Of a DNA stretch of 52,337 bases, positions 16,777 to 25,080 are shown in pieces. The DNA comes from a virus: IMG/VR virus record IMGVR_UViG_3300036770_004836, positions 1 to 52,337 of that record; one strand, given 5' to 3'. The notes under the pieces are model-generated. The model worked only from the letters and a program-made list of their open reading frames with translations, searched no databases and had not been told where the DNA came from. A program made the translations under genes and the position numbers. Position 1 is the stretch's first letter. Every line of letters begins with the position of its first letter.

Positions 16777-17406
16777 TTAAAATACAACCCACTTACCTGT
16801 TCCATAATGAGGCCATTGTTTTTCATATTCATAATAGACCACATCATTCGGGACCTCTAATTTTTTACCCCATGTTTCGATTGTTGGAGTATTTGTAGAA
16901 ACTCCATTATCTTCAACAACAAATCTAACAGGTAATTCAAAGTTTTTTATGTATTTGTAGTTTTCCATAAAAGTACCTGTCTCAAAAGTCATATCCCCAA
17001 TAAAACACCAAACAATTTCACTCTTATTATCCCGTTTATTGGACATTGCAACACCAGTTGCGATTGGAATTATTCCGCCAACAATCGCAGAACTATAGAA
17101 TTTTTTTTCTCTATTGATGATACTAATTGACCTTCCATCCAAAATTTCTAACTCTAACCAATTAGGTGATACTCCTTTAAGTAAAGCGTGATAATGAGAC
17201 CTCCATGTAGAAAATACCCAATCATTCTCTGAAATTCTTTTGAAGATTTCAATAAGATGTTTTTCATTTCCTCCACTCAAATGCACAGGACCTCGTATTT
17301 TACCAGTTTCCCAACTTCCAACTATTTTATTTTCAAAATGAATAAGTTCTTCTTCATTCCAGTTGTGTTCTCTAACTATTGGATACTGTTCTAAATTTTT
17401 TATCAT
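16777..17406 (-). CDS. TPP-dependent enzyme, alpha-like (diphosphate-binding) subunit
   Basis: A 209-residue protein matching the E1-alpha TPP-binding core. The Mg/TPP motif runs from Gly127-Asp128 (IGDMTFETG) to Asn157 (VVEDN), the standard 30-residue spacing. R-S-H-Y (69-72) and GRSISI (91-96) fit the family's upstream motifs. Full E1-alpha subunits have 350-400 residues, so this is a minimal domain. With the 175-residue beta-like partner it should form a heteromeric pyruvate-decarboxylating or C2-transferring enzyme. No lipoyl E2 or E3 partner is present, which argues against a dehydrogenase and for acyloin or ketol transfer. Confidence 0.82.
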   Translation of the reverse strand: MIKNLEQYPIVREHNWNEEELIHFENKIVGSWETGKIRGPVHLSGGNEKHLIEIFKRISENDWVFSTWRSHYHALLKGVSPNWLELEILDGRSISIINREKKFYSSAIVGGIIPIATGVAMSNKRDNKSEIVWCFIGDMTFETGTFMENYKYIKNFELPVRFVVEDNGVSTNTPTIETWGKKLEVPNDVVYYEYEKQWPHYGTGKWVVF

Positions 17407-17408
17407 TT

Positions 17409-18020
17409 TTATTTATTGAATGATACTATTGTAAATCTTGGATTATTAGCGTATTTTTGAACCGCACTTACAAAGTGTGGTTGTCTGAATATTTTATTAT
17501 TTAATAAGACAACTCTGTTGTATTTAGGGAAAATTTGTTCATTAAAATCTTCGTCCTCTTCCGAACAAATGTTCAAAATTCCACCCCAATCCCAAATCCA
17601 TTCTTTATTAACATAATAAATTAAGTTAATCTTTCCTGCATAATCGTCCATGTGTAATCGATAATGGTCTTCACTATCGAGTTTATAACATCTGATATCG
17701 AACTCATTTAACATGAACGGTGATACTTTTTTGAGGGTTTCTAAAAAATACTGATTGAAGATTTCCAAAATATATTCATCTTTTTCTAAATTCGGTGACC
17801 TACTAAAACTTGAAGTGTATACTTCATTTTCACTAGGTAATGTAGATGAATTAGTTTTGAATACATGTGAATAATGATTTTCTCTTTCTTGTGAAATTTT
17901 ATCCCAATTTATTTCTTGTGAAAACAACTCATTCAATTTGGCAGCAAAATCTTTCGGTAAAAAATTATCAATTACCGAGTACCCCTTTTCAGTTAATTCC
18001 TCTTTAACTCTCTCTATCAT
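17409..18020 (-). CDS. 2OG-Fe(II) oxygenase
   Basis: A 203-residue protein. The triad is His123-Met-Asp125 and His182, with Arg195 (PRFTIVSF) for 2-oxoglutarate. [15 protein letters not shown] is the strand after HxD, and [10 protein letters not shown] near the N terminus is typical of the prolyl-4-hydroxylase/SM-20 type. It lies between the TPP-enzyme gene and a hypothetical. Given the context it could hydroxylate a sugar or a fibre residue; neither is demonstrated. Confidence 0.8.
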   Translation of the reverse strand: MIERVKEELTEKGYSVIDNFLPKDFAAKLNELFSQEINWDKISQERENHYSHVFKTNSSTLPSENEVYTSSFSRSPNLEKDEYILEIFNQYFLETLKKVSPFMLNEFDIRCYKLDSEDHYRLHMDDYAGKINLIYYVNKEWIWDWGGILNICSEEDEDFNEQIFPKYNRVVLLNNKIFRQPHFVSAVQKYANNPRFTIVSFNK

Positions 18021-18428
18021 TTATTTCCAACTTATACCCCAATCCTTGAACTCCGCGGCCAAACAATCTGTTTTATAATCTTTTCTACCACCTACAATTT
18101 CTTGTATCTTATTTTTAGCAGTATTTCGTACACCATTTAATCCATGAGTCAACTCCAAGTTGTTACCCTCCTTAATACCTTTACGGTAATTGGACTCATT
18201 GTGCCAAATATGTAAGTTTGTTTGTGCCAAAACAACAATTGCACGAATCGTCTCAGCATCAACAATTCCTTTATTTTCTTGAAGTATCAAATCAATATCG
18301 TGTTTAATATCTCTAATCTCTTGCGAATATTCCTCTTTGTGTTCAGGAATAAAAACTTCTTTGAGTTGTGAAATGCTCATTCTATCAATTAATTCCGCTA
18401 AGGTGGGTAAGTATTTTCTTTTCTCCAT
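18021..18428 (-). CDS. Hypothetical protein, 135 residues
   Basis: No recognised domain. The N-terminal half is helical with charged repeats (LAELIDRMSISQLKEVFIPEHKEEY). The middle is a hydrophobic helix (AIVVLAQTNLHIWHNES), and the second half contains LTHGLNGVRNTAKNKIQE and a C-terminal Trp pair. Proteins like this, starting with a D-R-x-S-I-x-Q-L-K-E pattern, are widespread unknowns in large phages, from memory of the type. It abuts its neighbours with 0-1 base, so it is co-expressed with the sugar genes. Confidence 0.7.
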   Translation of the reverse strand: MEKRKYLPTLAELIDRMSISQLKEVFIPEHKEEYSQEIRDIKHDIDLILQENKGIVDAETIRAIVVLAQTNLHIWHNESNYRKGIKEGNNLELTHGLNGVRNTAKNKIQEIVGGRKDYKTDCLAAEFKDWGISWK

Positions 18429-18429
18429 A

Positions 18430-19440
18430 TTATCTATTCAAAAATTTTCGTCCTTTATTTATTTTTTCTCTCCAATAATCTAACAAGTCATCCATTGTTT
18501 GATTATAAGATATTTTTGGCTCCCAACCAGTCATTTCTCTAAACTTAGTTGTATCAGGTACTTGTAAATCAGCATCTATTGGTCGTAACCTATTTTGGTC
18601 AACAACGACTTCAATATGATTACGCATATGAGATTTAGATATAAGATAATTTAAGGTATCTCCAACCTTACAAGTATACGTCCCTCCTATATTATAATAT
18701 GCACCTGGCGATGGGTTTACACTAAGTAACATCCAATATGCTCTTACCGCATCCCTAACATCAGCATAAGTTCGTAAAGAATCTAAATTACCCACAAATA
18801 TCTTGGGCTCTTGAATTCCATATTCAATCATCGCAATTTGTTTTGCAAATGTAGATTCATGAAATACATCACCCCTTCTCGGACCTGTATGGGTAAACAT
18901 TCTAGTAGTCATTACCATCATTTGATAAGCCTCACCATAATATCTACCAATTAAATCTGTTCCGACTTTGGAAATTGCATATGGTGATGCCGGATGTAAT
19001 GTACATTCTTCATTTATTGGTAGTTGTTCTTTGGAAACCCTCCCAAATATCTCACTTGACGCACAAACATGTACATAAGCATTTTTGTATGGTGATTTCC
19101 TTAACGCCTCTAATAAATTAGCGGTTCCAATTATGTTAGTTTGTAATGTTTCGATAGGAGAATCAAAACTAGTTTGTGGATAGGACTGAGCCCCTAAGTG
19201 AAAAACATAATCAGGTTTTGAAACATCTATGGCATTAAGAATTGAACTGAAATCATTCAAATCACCATAGATTAACTTTACCCTATCTGTGTTGTTGATA
19301 ATTTCGGTTAGGTGTTCAATATTATCCATTGGTTCGTTCCATCTACAAAAACCGTAGATTTTTACTTCTGGTTTTTCTAATAAAAAATCAACCATGTGGG
19401 ACCCAACCATCCCTAAAACACCTGTTATTAATACATTCAT
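18430..19440 (-). CDS. gmd: GDP-mannose 4,6-dehydratase-like enzyme
   Basis: A 336-residue extended SDR. The NAD(P) loop is GVLGMVGSH (7-15). The catalytic region is CASSEIFGRV (Ser-Ser-Glu) with YAISK for the Tyr-Lys pair, then RMFTHTGPRRGD, a GMD-type substrate loop. Length and motifs fit nucleotide-sugar 4,6-dehydratases, most like GMD, which makes GDP-4-keto-6-deoxymannose. A CDP- or UDP-sugar substrate cannot be excluded by eye. Its product is the substrate type required by the ColD-like enzyme at 22524-23711 and by GDP-fucose synthase-like epimerases, both encoded just upstream in the same operon. Confidence 0.8.
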   Translation of the reverse strand: MNVLITGVLGMVGSHMVDFLLEKPEVKIYGFCRWNEPMDNIEHLTEIINNTDRVKLIYGDLNDFSSILNAIDVSKPDYVFHLGAQSYPQTSFDSPIETLQTNIIGTANLLEALRKSPYKNAYVHVCASSEIFGRVSKEQLPINEECTLHPASPYAISKVGTDLIGRYYGEAYQMMVMTTRMFTHTGPRRGDVFHESTFAKQIAMIEYGIQEPKIFVGNLDSLRTYADVRDAVRAYWMLLSVNPSPGAYYNIGGTYTCKVGDTLNYLISKSHMRNHIEVVVDQNRLRPIDADLQVPDTTKFREMTGWEPKISYNQTMDDLLDYWREKINKGRKFLNR

Positions 19441-20630
19441 TGATATATGCCTTTGAAAATGTTTTCAGTTAAACTCCATTTATCAGGTAATCCAAATGGT
19501 TCTGCATAATTATTATCGAAGTCCCTAAGTAAAATTTTATATTCATCTTTATTTTCTTTGATTAGGGTTTTCAGTTGACTCGGAATATACTCATCATTAT
19601 AAACAATTGCAGTTGCTGTGTCAATATTAGACCTTGACAAATCAATGACTTCATTTCGAACTTGTCCAAAATCTTTGTTTTTTATTGCATAAAGATTATC
19701 GATAATTCCCAAACATCTCAAAGGTATTGAATTTGCATCATCAAATCGATAATCAAATATATTACCATACAAAGAAAATCCATATTTTGATAAATTCAAA
19801 TTTTGACCTCGTGCACCCAAAACCAAAAATGGTTTACCAAACAAAATACTCTTGAAAGTTTTTTCGGTATGAAACATGTATTCTTTAGTTAACTCAGGAA
19901 TTACATGATTGAATGAATGGTATGGGTACGTTTCTCCAACAATATCAATTAAATTGGGAGTATTATATAATTTTTCCGAAAAATATCGTTGTGGCATGTC
20001 AGCAGGCTTATCATAAAACTCATCATAGGTTAATTGTCGTGCTTGAAAATATTTGAAGTTCCACCCTTGAGATTCTTTGTGCTGCCATGTGTTTATTCCA
20101 TAATTAAATAAATCAAATTTACACAAGTAATCCAATAACATTGCACGATGATTTCTTGCATGGTTGTTGAGATTAAGATAAAGTTTGTCGATTGGTCTAT
20201 ATCGATTGAATAACTTTGAAGGTTCCATACCATAAGCTTGAGCCATACCATAAAATGTATAATGGAGTAACGCAGTTGGCCAAAATAATACTTCAAAATT
20301 TTTGATTGGATTAGTTTTAATATTCACATATGCATTACTATAATCACAACCAACAAGAAGATATAACTTGACATTGTTTTTTATCAAAGTATTTTCGAGA
20401 TGCTGAAAATCCTTTCGATGATTCGGATTGATATCGTAATCATATTCAAGGTAACTCATAAATCGTTCATCAAAAGCCTCCCAAGGATGCCAAAGTATTG
20501 CATGACTTTCAGGTTTTATTCTATCGATTAAATCAGAAATCTCATCAACGTTCGTGAAACCACCCGAAGGATTAATTAATAAAACACTTTTATGAAACCT
20601 ATAATCGACCATGATTTTTATACCATTCAA
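19437..20630 (-). CDS. Putative glycosyltransferase, TEK-signature family member 2
   Basis: A 397-residue divergent member of the five-copy family. It has YLNLNNHARNHRAMLL (the N-x-x-x-R-x-H-R segment), NLIDIVGETYP, HTEKTFKSILFGKPFLVLG and a terminal FDYRFDD instead of D-E-S-Y-D. The first 180 residues have a Rossmann-like character (KSVLLINPSGG). Likely a GT-B-type sugar transferase. The annotated start overlaps the next gene by 32 bases; Met7 (20612) sits after an A-rich stretch and is an equally good or better start. Confidence 0.55.
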   Translation of the reverse strand: MNGIKIMVDYRFHKSVLLINPSGGFTNVDEISDLIDRIKPESHAILWHPWEAFDERFMSYLEYDYDINPNHRKDFQHLENTLIKNNVKLYLLVGCDYSNAYVNIKTNPIKNFEVLFWPTALLHYTFYGMAQAYGMEPSKLFNRYRPIDKLYLNLNNHARNHRAMLLDYLCKFDLFNYGINTWQHKESQGWNFKYFQARQLTYDEFYDKPADMPQRYFSEKLYNTPNLIDIVGETYPYHSFNHVIPELTKEYMFHTEKTFKSILFGKPFLVLGARGQNLNLSKYGFSLYGNIFDYRFDDANSIPLRCLGIIDNLYAIKNKDFGQVRNEVIDLSRSNIDTATAIVYNDEYIPSQLKTLIKENKDEYKILLRDFDNNYAEPFGLPDKWSLTENIFKGIYQ

Positions 20631-21558
20631 TAGTTTCAGTTATACCTCGTTCAAAAGTGTAATTAGGAATAAACCCGAGTTCTGTTTGTATTCTATCAGT
20701 ACTCACAGCACGGAATGGGATTGTTGTTGGTTTTGATTCATCCCATGTAACTTCAGGAGTTAATCCACTTACTTTTACTATCGTATCAACAATTTTACCG
20801 ATAGTTATTCCGCCTCCATATCCTAAATTATAAGGTCTCATTGATTCTCCTTTTTCAAGAATTAAAAGTCCACCATTAACCACGTCTTTGACGTATAGAA
20901 AATCTCTAACAACGTCAGATGTACCCCACACAACAAAAGGATTTTCCCCACTTAACAACCTTTTTATCAGTGCAGGAACCACGTGACAAGTTTTCAAATC
21001 AAAGTTATCGTAAGGCCCGAATATTGCAGTACCTCTTGCAATACAGATTTTCATATCCCCCAAACGTGATACGTGTTCCATCAACTTTTCCCGATATCTC
21101 CTCATCCATCCATATCCATAGTAAGATTTATAAGGTTCATCCACCCAAAACTCATCTTCGGTTAGTGGTCTTCTGATGTCAGGATATCCTGTAGAACTAT
21201 TAAGATCTAAAAATTTTTTTACTTTTGATTTGTACGATGCTTCCAATACATTTCCAATTATTTGGATTTGTTTCAATGAAATTTGTACATCAGTTGGTAC
21301 TGTGGAAGGATGAGCAATTTGTCCCGCACAATGAATTACATAATCACAACCTTCAACAAGCTTGAAACAATCTTCTAACTTTGTTAGGTCTAAATTTTCA
21401 TGAACAATGATACTCTCATGCGTATATTGTAATGGAGATTTGTGAGTATGAGTAATAACTTTTGCACCTTGTTTGACAAGTTCAATTAAATAATGAGTAC
21501 CGATGAATCCGGATCCACCAGTTACCACAACCTTTTTATCTTTGAAGAATTCACTCAT
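20599..21558 (-). CDS. NAD-dependent nucleotide-sugar epimerase/reductase
   Basis: A 319-residue extended SDR. NAD loop GGSGFIGTHY (14-23); NSSTGYPDI for the catalytic Ser-Thr strand; YGYGWMRRYREK where Y-x-x-x-K is expected, here Y-G-W-M-R, so Arg seems to replace Lys. RGTAIFGPYDNFD is the substrate loop and FVVWGTSDVVRDFLYVKDV is typical of GDP-fucose synthase-like and UDP-sugar epimerases. It may be a C4-reductase or 3,5-epimerase in the deoxysugar route. It is adjacent to a paralogue at 21560-22534. Confidence 0.78.
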   Translation of the reverse strand: MSEFFKDKKVVVTGGSGFIGTHYLIELVKQGAKVITHTHKSPLQYTHESIIVHENLDLTKLEDCFKLVEGCDYVIHCAGQIAHPSTVPTDVQISLKQIQIIGNVLEASYKSKVKKFLDLNSSTGYPDIRRPLTEDEFWVDEPYKSYYGYGWMRRYREKLMEHVSRLGDMKICIARGTAIFGPYDNFDLKTCHVVPALIKRLLSGENPFVVWGTSDVVRDFLYVKDVVNGGLLILEKGESMRPYNLGYGGGITIGKIVDTIVKVSGLTPEVTWDESKPTTIPFRAVSTDRIQTELGFIPNYTFERGITETIEWYKNHGRL

Positions 21559-21559
21559 A

Positions 21560-22534
21560 CTAATGGTTAATAAAAGGATTATATCGTTTATCTAAAATAT
21601 CTTTATTATTCAAAAACCACTCTGTAGTTTTTTTAACACCCTCTTCCAATGAAGTATGACTTTTGAACCCATATTTATTCATCTTATTCATACTCATCAA
21701 TCTTTGTTTATCACCACTCGGTACATCGGTATACCACTTAACATCAATGTCTTTTCCTGAATGTTTGATGACTAATTCAACAAGTTCTTTAATTGAATTA
21801 CCTTCTCCCGAACCCAAGTTAACAGGTTCAGTAATTTTATTTTCAACCGTAAAAATCATACCTTCAGCGACATCTTCAGCATAAATAAAATCACGAATTG
21901 GAGACCCATCTCCAAAAACGTCTAAAACATCGTTTTCCTGAGCTTTACGTATCAATGAAGGTACAACCATCGCATTAGCAGGATTAAAGTTGTCATATGG
22001 TCCATAAACGTTTGCAGGTCTAACTATTGATATCCTATCCCACCCGTATTGTTTTTTATAGGTTTCAGTTTGTAATTCTCCAATTCTTTTCGCCCACCCC
22101 GCATAAATGTCGTTAGGTGAAGGAAAACTACCCCAAACACTTTCTTCATAAAAAATTTCAGACGGAGCATAAACTCCAACTGAACTTGTGAACAAATACC
22201 ATTTGACATCAGATTCAAATGCAGCTTGAGTCATGTTAGTATTGAACTGCAACATAGGGACCATAAAATCAACTGGTTGATTCATACACATCTGTGGAGA
22301 CCCCTTAACACCCGCTAAATGGAAAACATAATCTTTTCCCTTACATACTTCTAAACAACTATTAAAATTTCTCAAGTCAGTCTTGACAAAATCAACATTG
22401 AAGGGTAAGTGTTCTGGTTCTGTCAAATCCGCAATAGTGACTTTGGCACCTCTTAATACTAACTTTTTAACAAGTTGTCTCCCAATCATCCCGGCGCCAC
22501 CTGTTACTAATACTTTTTGGTTATTAAACATCAT
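21560..22534 (-). CDS. NAD-dependent epimerase, GDP-fucose synthase-like
   Basis: A 324-residue extended SDR. NAD loop GGAGMIGRQL; TSSVGVYAPSE; IYAGWAKRIGELQTE at the catalytic Tyr/Lys position (Lys conserved, Tyr offset by one relative to Y-x-x-x-K, as in the hGWAKRxGE subgroup); RPANVYGPYDNFNPANAMVVPSLI; FGDGSPIRDFIYAEDV. The PANVYGPyDNF run is typical of GDP-fucose/colitose-type synthases and related epimerases. It probably acts on the 4-keto product of the dehydratase or ColD-like enzyme. Overlaps the ColD-like gene by 11 bases. Confidence 0.78.
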   Translation of the reverse strand: MMFNNQKVLVTGGAGMIGRQLVKKLVLRGAKVTIADLTEPEHLPFNVDFVKTDLRNFNSCLEVCKGKDYVFHLAGVKGSPQMCMNQPVDFMVPMLQFNTNMTQAAFESDVKWYLFTSSVGVYAPSEIFYEESVWGSFPSPNDIYAGWAKRIGELQTETYKKQYGWDRISIVRPANVYGPYDNFNPANAMVVPSLIRKAQENDVLDVFGDGSPIRDFIYAEDVAEGMIFTVENKITEPVNLGSGEGNSIKELVELVIKHSGKDIDVKWYTDVPSGDKQRLMSMNKMNKYGFKSHTSLEEGVKKTTEWFLNNKDILDKRYNPFINH

Positions 22535-23711
22535 TCAATCTTTTTACTAAATTTATAATTTCGTCATCCGTTACATCCGTATGATTTCCAATGTACAATG
22601 AATTATTATGAACATAATTCACAAAGTCCAAATCCCCAACAACCTTAAATGGAAAACTATCTAAATATGGTTGGTTGGCCTGATTTCCACCACCAGCAGT
22701 TCCTAATCTATATTCCACACCATAAAAATCGAGAATGTCACAAACGCTATCGAAATCGTCATTGATATGAAATCTGTGTTGATACTCAGGTTTTATTATC
22801 AGAGGTAGTGCAAAACTACTATTACCTTCAACAATAAACTCAGTATAATATTTTTTTTTATCTAAATTTTCTAACCAAACTGATAGGTTATGTTTACGTT
22901 TTTCAATATTAAAATCAATTCGTTTCATCTGTTCAATACCAAGTACCGCATTTATTTCAGTGCTTCTCATGTTGAATCCTGCAACTGCAAAAGTGAAAAG
23001 TGGATTCAAATCCTTATAATTATTTCTATAAAAATTTTGAGTTTCTTCCGAACCTTCTCTCGTCATACCATGAGACCTGAATAACCTACAGAGTTCGTGT
23101 ATTTCTGGATTATTAGTACAAATCATTCCACCTTCTACAGTTGTAATATGGTGACCGAAATAATATGAAAAAATTGATATGTCCCCGAAACTTCCAACCT
23201 TCTGTTCTCCATATGTCGCACCATGTGCCTCACAACAATCCTCAATTAAAAGAATATCATTTTCTTTAGCGATTTTGATAATCTCTTCGTTTATAGCATT
23301 GAATCCCAAACAATGTACAAGTACTATTGCCTTTGTTTTTTTTGTGATGGCTCTTTTGATATTTTCTACGGTAATTGATAATCTATCTAAAGAGATGTCC
23401 ACAAATACCGGTGTCATTCCTAATTGAACGACTGACGAAATATCTGAAACCCAGCCTAATGGAGGAACAATAACTTCACCGATACCTTTAAGATGTTTTA
23501 CAATTGCAATTGAAACAAAATTACCGGAGTTTCCTGAGTTCAACATAGTACTATGTTTTACCCCCAACCAATTACTCCAAATATTTTCAAACTCTTTTAC
23601 TTTATCACCGTTTGTGAGCCTCTGATTTGAAAGAATAAATTCGGAAAGTACACGTCTGTCTTCATCAGAAACATTATCATTTATTAATGGCCATTTATAA
23701 TTTTTTCCCAT
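22524..23711 (-). CDS. ColD/RfbH-like PLP-dependent sugar 3-dehydratase (DegT fold)
   Basis: A 395-residue DegT/DnrJ/EryC1-fold protein with complete length. Asp158 (IEDCCEAHG) fits the pyridine-nitrogen contact. In the active-site segment FSYYFGHHITTVEGGM the Schiff-base Lys of aminotransferases is replaced by His188. His at this site is the hallmark of ColD (GDP-4-keto-6-deoxymannose 3-dehydratase, catalytic His188 in E. coli) and RfbH/E1. These remove the C3 hydroxyl rather than aminating. It lacks an obvious CX-rich iron-sulfur motif, so it is closer to ColD than RfbH. Encoded with a GMD-like enzyme, it should make a 3,6-dideoxy-4-ketohexose. Confidence 0.82.
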   Translation of the reverse strand: MGKNYKWPLINDNVSDEDRRVLSEFILSNQRLTNGDKVKEFENIWSNWLGVKHSTMLNSGNSGNFVSIAIVKHLKGIGEVIVPPLGWVSDISSVVQLGMTPVFVDISLDRLSITVENIKRAITKKTKAIVLVHCLGFNAINEEIIKIAKENDILLIEDCCEAHGATYGEQKVGSFGDISIFSYYFGHHITTVEGGMICTNNPEIHELCRLFRSHGMTREGSEETQNFYRNNYKDLNPLFTFAVAGFNMRSTEINAVLGIEQMKRIDFNIEKRKHNLSVWLENLDKKKYYTEFIVEGNSSFALPLIIKPEYQHRFHINDDFDSVCDILDFYGVEYRLGTAGGGNQANQPYLDSFPFKVVGDLDFVNYVHNNSLYIGNHTDVTDDEIINLVKRLNDV

Positions 23712-23728
23712 AATAATAAAAATAAATG

Positions 23729-24463
23729 TTATTCAATCGAAGTCAAAGAATTGTCCAATATTAATTTGAGAAGCGGTATGGGTATTTTCACAGGATTATG
23801 TAACCCAACAGGATAAGGGTAAAAAATATCTTCAACACTAAATTGCATCGCAGTCAATATGTCGGGCAATTCCTCATCATTCAAGTTTTTTATGAAAAAA
23901 ATATCTTCCCAAATGTCTTCTTCGTAATCATTGTTTTTCAAATATTCAATTGTTTTTGATTTTTTTCGGATGGACAATCCACCATTACCAACAAACTTTC
24001 CTTCTTTTGGAAACGTCCACGGAGCACCAATAAAGTCATATTCCAAAAAATCATCTATATTATCTCTCAATAACAAAGAATCTATTTGAAAATTAAGTAT
24101 AGTTTCCCCCTTAACCATTTCCCAGAATTCAATAGTTTTCAATAATTCCGTATGAGTTTTTTTGTCGAGGTCTTCGATGTCTAATTTCGTTAGGACAACA
24201 TTACTCCAATCTTTGACAATATTCTTTATATAGTTTTCATTACTCTCACTATGAAAAATTTGTAATCCCCATTTTACATTTCGATTTCCTTTATTCAAAA
24301 AATAAATGTGGTTTTTTAGTATTTGTTCGAAATTAATAACAGTCCTATTCTCAATAATAATTGAATTAAACTCCGAATTTTTTTTCAGTTTGGGGTGAAA
24401 ATTTTTAGTTTTTTCTGTGAATTTGACCAAATAATCATTTAATAAATCGTATTGTTCTGTCAT
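23729..24463 (-). CDS. DUF5672-type putative glycosyltransferase
   Basis: A 244-residue protein. The central block ILNFQIDSLLLRDNIDDFL, then YDFIGAPWTFPKEGKFVGNGGLSIR, matches the DUF5672 pattern (fQ-D-s...YD-y-IGAPW....vGNGG-lS-R). That family is regarded as GT-A-like because of its Q-x-D-S acidic site. Residues 155-205 (WEDIFF, PDILTAMQFSVED) fit its C-terminal part. It is preceded by an SGNH gene with ATGA coupling. Donor and acceptor are unknown. Confidence 0.75.
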   Translation of the reverse strand: MTEQYDLLNDYLVKFTEKTKNFHPKLKKNSEFNSIIIENRTVINFEQILKNHIYFLNKGNRNVKWGLQIFHSESNENYIKNIVKDWSNVVLTKLDIEDLDKKTHTELLKTIEFWEMVKGETILNFQIDSLLLRDNIDDFLEYDFIGAPWTFPKEGKFVGNGGLSIRKKSKTIEYLKNNDYEEDIWEDIFFIKNLNDEELPDILTAMQFSVEDIFYPYPVGLHNPVKIPIPLLKLILDNSLTSIE

Positions 24464-25080
24464 AAAAATTCTTGGATTTTGTGATAAATGTAATCCCCAA
24501 TAATTCGGTACCCAAACTCATTAGGATGATAATCCCCTTTGAACATGTTTTCTTTATCGTCCCAAACTTTTCGGCTATTATACTCCCAAACAGAAATATC
24601 ATTCTGTCTCTCATAAAAATTGAGAAAATCTGAAAGACATTCTTCAGGATTAATAAAATACTTCGGTAGTTGCCCCACCTCAAAATCTTCATCCAGAAAT
24701 GTGGGATAAAAAGAATTAAAATAGAAGTGTATATGGTTTTGAAGTTTAGATTCTAATTTGTTATAAATCTCAATGACATTGTAAGTATCTGCAGTATATC
24801 TGTACGGGTAAGAAAACATTACAATAATAATATCATTTGGTTCAATGAATCCATAGTTAAATGACTCTTCAACTTCTTTTAAGATATACTCGTTTCCATA
24901 TCCACAAACACCACAATTTACATACAAACAATCTAATTTTTGAGCAACCCACCTTGGCCAAGAATTTTGATTTCGTAAATTTGTTATAAATTTTTCAGGA
25001 TGTGCGACTTCTTTATACTTAGAATCGGTTTCAATTCCATGACCTGCAGTCCAACTATCACCGAAACATATTAGTTTCAT
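24460..25080 (-). CDS. SGNH-family hydrolase, short form
   Basis: A 206-residue protein. Block I is FGDSWTAGHG with nucleophile Ser9. NCGVCGYGNEYI supplies the Gly and Asn oxyanion blocks. KGDYHPNEFGYRIIGDYI near residue 183 carries the Asp-His pair as D-x-H, one residue tighter than canonical D-x-x-H. It is the first of three adjacent SGNH genes (24460-26587) that are coupled by ATGA overlaps. Likely an O-acyl esterase or acyltransferase acting on sugars. Confidence 0.75.
   Translation of the reverse strand: MKLICFGDSWTAGHGIETDSKYKEVAHPEKFITNLRNQNSWPRWVAQKLDCLYVNCGVCGYGNEYILKEVEESFNYGFIEPNDIIIVMFSYPYRYTADTYNVIEIYNKLESKLQNHIHFYFNSFYPTFLDEDFEVGQLPKYFINPEECLSDFLNFYERQNDISVWEYNSRKVWDDKENMFKGDYHPNEFGYRIIGDYIYHKIQEFL

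Noticed and set aside
15053-17406. Pyruvate dehydrogenase complex genes
   Set aside because: Subunits are half-length and no lipoyl E2, E3 or other complex gene is present in the window.
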